From positions 1 to 12,695 of the forward strand of contig AUXH01000559.1 of assembly GCA_000482145.1 (NCBI GenBank): 12,695 bases of DNA, given 5' to 3'. Positions 1 to 5,782 of this stretch are shown piece after piece (positions within the stretch are counted from its first letter, which is position 1; every line of letters starts with the position of its first letter). Source of the DNA: Strigomonas culicis (lineage: Eukaryota > Euglenozoa > Kinetoplastea > Trypanosomatida > Trypanosomatidae). The position numbers and the translations under genes were made by a program. Below the pieces are notes generated by a model. The model worked only from the letters and a program-made list of their open reading frames with translations, made no database searches and was not told where the DNA came from.

Positions 1-495
1 CTCGAGGCCTCCGGCAGCCCGCCCCGGCCACGCGCGCCGCGCACCGCGGACACGTCACACGCGGAGCCGACGGACTCCGAGCCCAACACGCCGCTGCGTC
101 TCGTGCCCGTGCCGCGGGTGCCGCAGCAGGACGCGTCTTCGCCCTCCATCGCCACGGACGTCTCCATTTTGCACCAGGCGAAACAGCTGAAGCAGTCGCT
201 GCTGCAGCTGCGCGACTTGCTGGAGCGGGAGGCGGTGGACGGCTCCCTCACAGACGAAGGCACCGACGACGAGGTGAGTGAGCTGTCCGACCTTCTGACG
301 ACCGTGGCGGTGTCCATTCAGTCCCGCCGTCTGCGGCTGTCGAGCCATCTCGGGGCACATAGCGACCCAGGGAGCGCTTCTCGCTCCACTGACCGCGACC
401 GTCTCCTGTCCGAGCTTGTGCGCATGCAGAAGCAGAACACACGCCTGGAGGCGCAAAACCGAGTCATCCTGGAGCGGCTGTCCGACTTCACGTGA
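1..495 (+). CDS. 3' end of a coiled-coil protein gene (partial, 5' end outside window)
   Basis: The reading frame is open from base 1 and ends in TGA at 493-495, giving the last 164 residues. No ATG in this frame gives a convincing start, so the gene begins upstream of the window. The first ~50 residues are rich in Pro, Arg, Ser and Thr and look disordered. Residues ~56-77 (around QLKQSLLQLRDLLE) form a heptad-like amphipathic helix. An acidic/Ser-rich linker follows. Residues ~131-163 (around ELVRMQKQNTRLEAQNRVI) form a second leucine-zipper-like coiled coil that runs to the C-terminus. Codons are strongly G/C-ending, as in the neighbouring genes, which supports it being real coding sequence. 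I do not recognise the family. A cytoskeletal or scaffold role would be only a guess from the coiled coils. Confidence 0.75.
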   Translation, partial: LEASGSPPRPRAPRTADTSHAEPTDSEPNTPLRLVPVPRVPQQDASSPSIATDVSILHQAKQLKQSLLQLRDLLEREAVDGSLTDEGTDDEVSELSDLLTTVAVSIQSRRLRLSSHLGAHSDPGSASRSTDRDRLLSELVRMQKQNTRLEAQNRVILERLSDFT

Positions 496-882
496 AGCAG
501 ATGTAGAACACCTCCACCAACAGCAAAAAAAAAAAAATGAGGCCTAAAGGGGCCACTAAATGGAGCGGCGGAATTGTTTCGGCACACTTCGTCGCTCCCG
601 CATCCCGTGATGCAGCCCATCCGTTCCTATCTGTTCCAAGTGGATGAGTGTTGGGTGAGCACTCCTTTTGTTTTGTATTGTTTCGTGTTTGTGCTTGGTG
701 ATGGCCAATGCTATCAAAAAGAAAGCAAAGAGAACTATCATCATGTTTTGACCAGGCACGTGACGTCATGTGTTGCCGCAAAGGAGTAAAAAAAAAAAAG
801 AAGTGACTGAAGACATCTTCTCTCTGCCTCTTCTCTTCACCCTTTTCTGCGTGTATAAATGTAGCTGACCGATGGTGGAGCG
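496..882 (+). other. Intergenic spacer with 3' UTR of the first gene and 5' signals of the next
   Basis: 387 bp with no supportable gene. It holds two A runs (about 525-537 and 789-799) and a T/G-rich middle. A pyrimidine tract at ~815-849 lies just before the next gene. The short open frames here have no ATG-based coding signal and atypical codon use. No RNA gene is recognisable. Confidence 0.7.
815..864 (+). promoter_or_regulatory. Predicted spliced-leader acceptor for the 883-1338 gene
   Basis: A C/T-rich tract at ~815-849 is followed by the first AG at 863-864. In trypanosomatids the spliced leader is normally joined at the first AG after such a tract. That would leave an 18-nt 5' UTR before ATG 883, but this UTR contains an earlier ATG at 872. 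A second possible AG at 879-880 would remove that upstream ATG and leave a UTR of only 2 nt. Confidence 0.55.
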
Positions 883-904
883 ATGCCCACCTCCACTGAC
901 ATAA
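872..904 (+). promoter_or_regulatory. Possible upstream ORF overlapping the start of the orphan gene
   Basis: If splicing occurs after AG 863-864, the first ATG in the mRNA is 872, out of frame with the gene. It opens a 10-codon ORF ending in TAA at 902-904. The last base of that stop is also the A of an in-frame ATG of the main gene (904-906, Met8), a TAATG overlap of the kind that permits reinitiation. The 904 ATG has A at -3 and G at +4, a better context than 872 (C at -3) or 883 (G at -3, C at +4). Functional use is inference. Confidence 0.35.
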
Positions 905-1338
905 TGGATATCGAGCCCTGGGACCTCGTCGCTCTCCCCGCCCAGTACGTCACCTATCGTGCCTCCCACTGCGCCTACTGCGTGGGCGAGACGGCACCGG
1001 TGCGCGCCGTCGCGCCAGCGGTGCACGAGGTGCGCCCCGCGACGGCGCGGACTCCGGGTATCCTTTGCTTTCCATCGCGGCGTGAGCGAAGCGCGGCGCT
1101 GAAGGCGCTCCCTCACCGCCTCGCGCGCTGCGGCCGGCCGCGGCTCGCGGCGCTGCTCGGCGTGCGCGCGGCGGCCGACACGGCGGCGGCTGGTGGCGTC
1201 TGCCCGCTCTCGTGTGCAGAGGCGACCGCTGTCATGGCCAACATGTTGGCCGACGTGGAGCACTACGCGGCTATTCAAGATGCGTCTGGTGCCGTGGCGG
1301 TGCTGCGTCGTCCTTTTTACGTAGGCGGTTTCGAGTGA
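883..1338 (+). CDS. Small conserved-looking hypothetical protein (151 aa)
   Basis: ATG at 883, TGA at 1336-1338. G/C-ending codons match the neighbouring genes and the strand fits the array, so I regard it as real even though a longer frame exists on the other strand. I do not recognise the family. Visible features are a CxxC pair (Cys30/Cys33), a second Cys pair (Cys107/Cys111), an Arg/Ala-rich middle (~65-100) and a C-terminal stretch ~112-150 likely to be helix then strand. There is no signal peptide or membrane segment. The paired cysteines could bind zinc, but their spacing (2 and 3 residues between Cys, 73 apart) is not a known motif to me. Translation could start at Met1 or Met8 (904), the latter having the better start context. 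The gene sits 380 bp before the P4-ATPase, with no functional link visible. Confidence 0.65.
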   Translation: MPTSTDIMDIEPWDLVALPAQYVTYRASHCAYCVGETAPVRAVAPAVHEVRPATARTPGILCFPSRRERSAALKALPHRLARCGRPRLAALLGVRAAADTAAAGGVCPLSCAEATAVMANMLADVEHYAAIQDASGAVAVLRRPFYVGGFE

Positions 1339-1718
1339 GTGCAGGACGCCAAATGCTGCATACATAGGTACACGCACACGCATATGTAGTTTTCTATTCA
1401 CATCCTTTTTTTTTTCTACACTGCTCCTTTCACATGTGACTTTTTCTATGTGTATTCTCAATTTCTGGAATGCTAAACTCTTTTGTTTTCTTTTTATCAT
1501 ATATTTCTGTTTTTTTTTTCCTCCTTTTTGCTTCACTTTAGTTATTTGTTTTTTTTCGTATATATTTTGTATTGCTTACATAATTATATAACAAGCAATA
1601 GGTACTGTAGGTCACATAATAGTTGTAATTATACACGTATAAAAACCAATAGTTTTTTTCCTTTAACCCTTTTCTGTGCAGCCCCTTCTTCCATTGGATT
1701 AATCAACAATAGTTCACC
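1339..1718 (+). other. AT-rich intergenic spacer before the P4-ATPase gene
   Basis: 380 bp, strongly T-rich, with many T runs (for example 1406-1415 and 1510-1519) and AT-rich patches around 1575-1640. It should hold the 3' UTR and poly(A) site of the small gene and the splice signals of the ATPase gene. Frames through it only translate T runs into Phe/Leu/Ser strings. No RNA gene seen. Confidence 0.7.
1653..1681 (+). promoter_or_regulatory. Predicted spliced-leader acceptor for the P4-ATPase gene
   Basis: A T/C-rich tract runs from 1653 to ~1679 and ends in CAG, with AG at 1680-1681. The predicted 5' UTR is 37 nt (1682-1718) and contains no ATG before 1719. This supports 1719 as the start codon. 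Confidence 0.75.
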
Positions 1719-4700
1719 ATGGCGAAGGGGGATTTATACTGGAAGAAGTATCTTCCCACAACGCCGGGGATGGATAATGTACTGAAGAAGATATGGTGCT
1801 GCTGCGTATCAGAGGCGAATGTAAACGAGGAAGTTATAGTCTACATGAATGACGTGGAGGCGAACGCGAAGTTCCAGTATCCAAACAACTTCATCCGAAC
1901 CTCCAAGTACACCATTTGGTCGTTTCTTCCATTAGCACTGTTTTTCCAATTCACAAAAGCCAGTAACATTTACTTTCTCATCAGTATGATATTCTCGATC
2001 ATTCCTGGCGTGGCTCCCGTCAGCCCCGCCACGTCCATCGCGCCGCTCATGTTTGTGTTGGCGGTGGCCCTCATTAAGGAGGGCGTGGAGGACATCAAGC
2101 GGCACCAGGCCGACAACCACGCGAACTCGCTGCCCGCCGAGGTGCTCCGCGGGGACGCGATGGTGAAGGTGGAGAGCCACGGCGTACAGGTCGGCGATGT
2201 GATGAAGATTTACAACGGCGAGGAGGTCCGTGCAGATGTCATTGTGTTTTCCACCTCCATCGAGGAGGGGCAGGCCTTCATCGACACGTGCAACTTAGAT
2301 GGCGAGACCAATCTGAAGAGCCGCAAGGCGCTGGAGGCGACGTGGTTCATCGATAACCCGGAGGCGGCCAAAACAACCAAGGCGGTGCTGCACACAGGGC
2401 AGCCGGACCCCGGCCTGCTCTCCTGGACCGGCATGCTGGAGCTCGATAGCATGACGCACGCCCTCTCGCTCGACCAATTCTTGTACCGCGGCTGCGTGCT
2501 CCGCAACACGGACTGGGTGTGGGGCATGGTCGCCTACGCCGGCGTGGACACAAAGATGATGCGGAATTTGAAAGAGAAGCCGCCCAAATCGTCCAGTCTC
2601 GATAGCAAACTGAACTACTTGATCATTGTCATTTTCGTGGTTCAGAACATCTGTCTCATGATCATCTGCTCCCTAGCAGTCTGGTTTAACAGCACCCACA
2701 CGGAGCATTGGTATTTGGCCTTTTTCCTGAAGCAGTACATACGCGTCCGGCTGTGGGGCTATCGCTACCTCACCTACTTCATTCTACTTGGTTACTTCAT
2801 TCCCATCTCACTCTTTGTCACAACGGAGCTCTGCAAGGTTATCCAGGCGCAATGGATGCGCGTGGACTGCGAGATGATGGAGTGGATGACCGATAAGTGG
2901 CGCCACTGCCAACCCAACACCTCGAACCTGAACGAGCAGCTAGCCATGGTGAAGTTCATCTTTAGTGACAAGACCGGCACACTGACAGAGAATGTCATGA
3001 AGTTCAAGAAGGGCAATGTGCTCGGTGTGCCTATCGACATCGACGACGTGGAGGACACGTTCCGCCTGCTGAAGAAGCGAAACCCACTGAATGCGGCTGT
3101 GACGGAGTACTTTCTCGCGCTCTCCATCTGCAACACCATCCAGCCCTTCAAGAAGGACGGCACCGAGGACGAGTTCAAGTACGAGGGCAGCTCACCGGAC
3201 GAGGTGGCGCTGGTGGAGACGGCGGCCGCGGTCGGCTTCCGCCTTGTCGCACGCACGACGAAATCCATTACGATTGAGTTGAAGGACTCCGAGACGTCCG
3301 AGCTGACGCGGAAGGTGTTCAAAATCCTAGCCACGCTGGAGTTCACCCCGGACCGCAAGATGATGAGCATCATCATCCAAGACGCGGAGACGAAGAAGGT
3401 CACGCTCTACAACAAGGGTGCGGATAGTTTCGTGAAGCCGCAGCTGAGCACCGCGCCCGATGTCCAGGCATACATGGAGGACACGGACGTCGCTCTGACG
3501 GAGATGTCGTCCACAGGCCTCCGCACGCTTCTCATATGCGCAAAGGACCTCAACGAGGAGGAGTTCGACACGTGGAACACGCGCTTTATGGATGTCGGCA
3601 AAATCCTCATCAATCGCAGCGAGGAGGTCGACAGGGTGTGCCTCGAGATGGAGAAGGACATGCGTCTCGTGGGCGCCACCGCTATCGAGGACAAGCTGCA
3701 GGACCAGGTGCCGGAGACGCTCTCCTTCTTCCTTAGCGCCGGTGTGATTGTTTGGATGCTGACCGGCGACAAGCGCGAGACGGCCGTCACGATCGCGGCC
3801 ACGTCGACGCTGTGCGACCCGCGAAACGACTTTGTGGATCATATCGACATCGGCAGTCTGGACCCCAAGTGCGAGGAGGCGAAGCGCAAAGTCGGCGAGG
3901 ACCTCTTCACGGTGATGCAGCACGTTGAGCTGAAGGGCACCGATCAGGGGCGGCGGTGCACCTTTGTCGTCGACGGCCCTGCGCTCGGCATTGCGATGGA
4001 GCACTACTTCGATCTCTTCCTGGACCTGTCGCAGCGCGTGAACTCGGCGGTGTGCTGCCGCCTGACGCCGCTGCAGAAGGCCAACGTCGTGCACATGTTT
4101 CAGAAGTCCACGGGCCTCACCGCGCTTGCCATCGGCGACGGCGCGAACGACGTGTCTATGATCCAGGAGGGGAAGGTGGGCGTGGGCATCATGGGCCTCG
4201 AGGGCGCGCAGGCGGCGCTGGCGGCGGACTACGCGATCCCTCGCTTCAAGCATCTCCGGCGGCTCTGCGCCGTCCACGGCCGGTACAGCCTCTACCGCAA
4301 CGCGAGCTGCATCATTGTGAGCTTCTACAAGAACATCCTGCTCGCGGTCATCCAGGTCATCTTCTCCTGCTACACGGGGTTTTCCGGGCAGACGCTGTTC
4401 GACGGCTGGCTGCTCACCTTCTACAACGTAATCTTGACGAGCATCCCGCCGTTTTTCATGGGCATCTTCGAGAAGGACCTGCCGGAGGACGCGATCCTGC
4501 TGCGGCCCAAGCTGTACACATCGCTCTCAGAGGGGCTCTACTTCAACGTGCCCATCCTTCTTGTGTGGGGCTTCGAGGCCGTGTTCCACGCCTTTCTGCT
4601 CTACTTCGTGTCGTACCCCACCACGCTCAAGCGGGACGGCACGGTACACAACATCACTGGCAGTATGGCTGGCACAGAGATATTCTGCTGCATGGTGCTG

Positions 4701-5015
4701 TTGGTGCTGACGCGCTTCGCGTTGCGTATACGCTACTGGCAGTGGTTGCAGATCTTCGGTATGGGCCTGTCCTTCTTCCTCTTCGTGTTACTCGTCCTAG
4801 TATACAGCCTCATCCCCTCCCTGTTTGGCGCCACAAACTTTTACTTCCAAATATACGAGCTCATGGAGAACGCAAAATTCTGGTTTTACCTCATTTTCTT
4901 TGTAGGACTCGTGCTTGTGATCGACCTTAGCGCGCTCTTCTTTCGAAAAGAGTTCTTTCCGTCGCTGCGTGACCGCGCGGAGCGGCAATACATCCTTCGG
5001 GGCGGTTTCATGTAA
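1719..5015 (+). CDS. P4-type ATPase (phospholipid-translocating flippase)
   Basis: P4-ATPases use ATP to move phospholipids from the outer to the inner leaflet of plasma or Golgi/endosomal membranes, usually with a CDC50 (Ros3) beta subunit. The 1098 residues carry the full set of family motifs: actuator DGETNLK from Asp194, TM4 PISL at 362-365, DKTGTLT with the phosphorylated Asp417, KGAD at 566-569, TGD at 682-684 and GDGAND at 806-811. About ten membrane segments are visible: ~69-95, 105-121, 300-322, 352-372, 863-882, 895-912, 941-963, 985-1002, 1009-1033 and 1054-1075. Asn324 in the TM3-TM4 outer loop is in an NST sequon. Three consecutive Cys (27-29) near the N-terminus could be acylated. 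Cytosolic tails are short. ATG 1719 has an ideal context (CACC before, G after). Leishmania has a P4-ATPase of about this length that imports miltefosine; whether this is that orthologue or a paralogue cannot be told here. Confidence 0.96.
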   Translation: MAKGDLYWKKYLPTTPGMDNVLKKIWCCCVSEANVNEEVIVYMNDVEANAKFQYPNNFIRTSKYTIWSFLPLALFFQFTKASNIYFLISMIFSIIPGVAPVSPATSIAPLMFVLAVALIKEGVEDIKRHQADNHANSLPAEVLRGDAMVKVESHGVQVGDVMKIYNGEEVRADVIVFSTSIEEGQAFIDTCNLDGETNLKSRKALEATWFIDNPEAAKTTKAVLHTGQPDPGLLSWTGMLELDSMTHALSLDQFLYRGCVLRNTDWVWGMVAYAGVDTKMMRNLKEKPPKSSSLDSKLNYLIIVIFVVQNICLMIICSLAVWFNSTHTEHWYLAFFLKQYIRVRLWGYRYLTYFILLGYFIPISLFVTTELCKVIQAQWMRVDCEMMEWMTDKWRHCQPNTSNLNEQLAMVKFIFSDKTGTLTENVMKFKKGNVLGVPIDIDDVEDTFRLLKKRNPLNAAVTEYFLALSICNTIQPFKKDGTEDEFKYEGSSPDEVALVETAAAVGFRLVARTTKSITIELKDSETSELTRKVFKILATLEFTPDRKMMSIIIQDAETKKVTLYNKGADSFVKPQLSTAPDVQAYMEDTDVALTEMSSTGLRTLLICAKDLNEEEFDTWNTRFMDVGKILINRSEEVDRVCLEMEKDMRLVGATAIEDKLQDQVPETLSFFLSAGVIVWMLTGDKRETAVTIAATSTLCDPRNDFVDHIDIGSLDPKCEEAKRKVGEDLFTVMQHVELKGTDQGRRCTFVVDGPALGIAMEHYFDLFLDLSQRVNSAVCCRLTPLQKANVVHMFQKSTGLTALAIGDGANDVSMIQEGKVGVGIMGLEGAQAALAADYAIPRFKHLRRLCAVHGRYSLYRNASCIIVSFYKNILLAVIQVIFSCYTGFSGQTLFDGWLLTFYNVILTSIPPFFMGIFEKDLPEDAILLRPKLYTSLSEGLYFNVPILLVWGFEAVFHAFLLYFVSYPTTLKRDGTVHNITGSMAGTEIFCCMVLLVLTRFALRIRYWQWLQIFGMGLSFFLFVLLVLVYSLIPSLFGATNFYFQIYELMENAKFWFYLIFFVGLVLVIDLSALFFRKEFFPSLRDRAERQYILRGGFM

Positions 5016-5246
5016 GGGGTGGCAAGCAGGAGAAGCACGAAGAGGGGAAAAAAGGAGGACTCAACCAGAGGGCCGAAAGGACAGTTGCGCATGTGTTATT
5101 GCCCTTCTGTACATCTCTTCTTTTTTCATTTTCCCCCCTTTTTTTCGCGGCTCTGTCGTACATGCGGTATCCGACTTACCATCAAATACATATACCTCTT
5201 TGTATAGTTGTTATTTGTTAACTTACAGTTATGTGTTTTTTTGCTC

Positions 5247-5270
5247 ATTATTATTATTATTATTATTATT
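5247..5270 (+). repeat. (ATT)8 microsatellite
   Basis: Eight perfect tandem ATT units in the probable 3' UTR of the P4-ATPase gene or the spacer beyond it. Such tracts are prone to length variation between strains. Confidence 0.95.
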
Positions 5271-5694
5271 TTGTCTGTAGAGTTCATTTTTGTACCAAAA
5301 TGTTTATATTGCTTGTTTCTTTTTTTTTCCTTTTCTTGTCATTGTTGGTTATATATTATTACTTTTTCTTTGTTTGCCCCCCTTTTTTTTTAACTTTGTT
5401 GCAGCATTCAATTACTGTTGATGTCATTTCTTTTCGACTTTTTTCTTTGTCTTTTGGTCATATCCAAGATAAGGACTATTAAAAGAATGCTTTCATTAAC
5501 AGAACCTCTCTATAAAGATGACATGCGTGGCACGTAAAATCGAATAATTGATAAGAATGGAACAGTCACTTCCGATAAGAGCCTGGCGTAATATCACAGC
5601 ATCATTTGTTCCCTCCCGCCTTTGGTAGCAGGAGCTGAAACACCACTTCTTACTACTCCTCTTTTCCTTCCCGACTGAATGGAAACGTCACGGT

Positions 5695-5768
5695 GCTCTC
5701 TCCTCTCTTCTCATTTTCTTTTCTTTCCCGTTTTGATTTCTGTACTTTTGTATGCATGTACTGTATAG
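5695..5768 (+). promoter_or_regulatory. Predicted spliced-leader acceptor for the DRC11-like gene
   Basis: A long C/T-rich stretch from about 5695 to 5764 is followed by AG at 5767-5768. The predicted 5' UTR is 14 nt and the first ATG after it is 5783 (CACC context). In-frame codons upstream of 5783 merely translate the pyrimidine tract and lie before the acceptor, so they should not be in the mature mRNA. Confidence 0.75.
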
Positions 5769-5782
5769 TATTTTGGGTCACC

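Larger units (their letters stand above)
5016..5782 (+). other. Longest intergenic spacer (P4-ATPase 3' UTR to DRC11-like 5' UTR)
   Basis: 767 bp without a supportable gene. 5016-5100 is purine-rich. ~5100-5470 is T-rich with many T runs and an ATT microsatellite. 5475-5690 is of mixed, more even base composition. ~5695-5764 is the pyrimidine tract of the next gene. Open frames in the T-rich part (5208-5393, 5231-5482) are Phe/Leu/Ile strings from T runs and are not credible proteins. Confidence 0.7.

Noticed and set aside
1336..1386. Read-through of TGA as Trp after the orphan gene, as in stop-reassigned trypanosomatids
   Set aside because: The long genes here encode Trp with TGG and contain no in-frame TGA, and two genes end at TGA, so the standard code holds.
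766..1536. 256-codon open frame on the - strand across the orphan gene
   Set aside because: It opposes the direction of every other gene, its N-terminal part is the complement of T runs (Lys-rich), and the + strand frame beneath it shows the codon bias of the neighbours.
3327..4277. 316-codon - strand frame and the 3956-4930 + strand frame inside the P4-ATPase gene
   Set aside because: Both are by-products of G/C-rich codons in the ATPase gene, which has complete catalytic motifs throughout this span.
5208..5482. Small 'membrane protein' frames in the T-rich spacer
   Set aside because: They are translations of T runs and the ATT microsatellite (Phe, Leu, Ile strings), not real hydrophobic proteins.
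5515..5638. Possible C/D snoRNA: AAGATGA at 5515-5521 (one mismatch to box C) and CTGA at 5635-5638
   Set aside because: The spacing is longer than typical for kinetoplastid C/D snoRNAs and no closing stem pairs the flanks; the boxes are short enough to occur by chance.
5693..5782. 30-codon N-terminal extension of the DRC11-like protein, resembling a signal peptide
   Set aside because: It lacks an ATG at its start, translates the pyrimidine tract, and lies mostly upstream of the predicted splice acceptor at 5767-5768.
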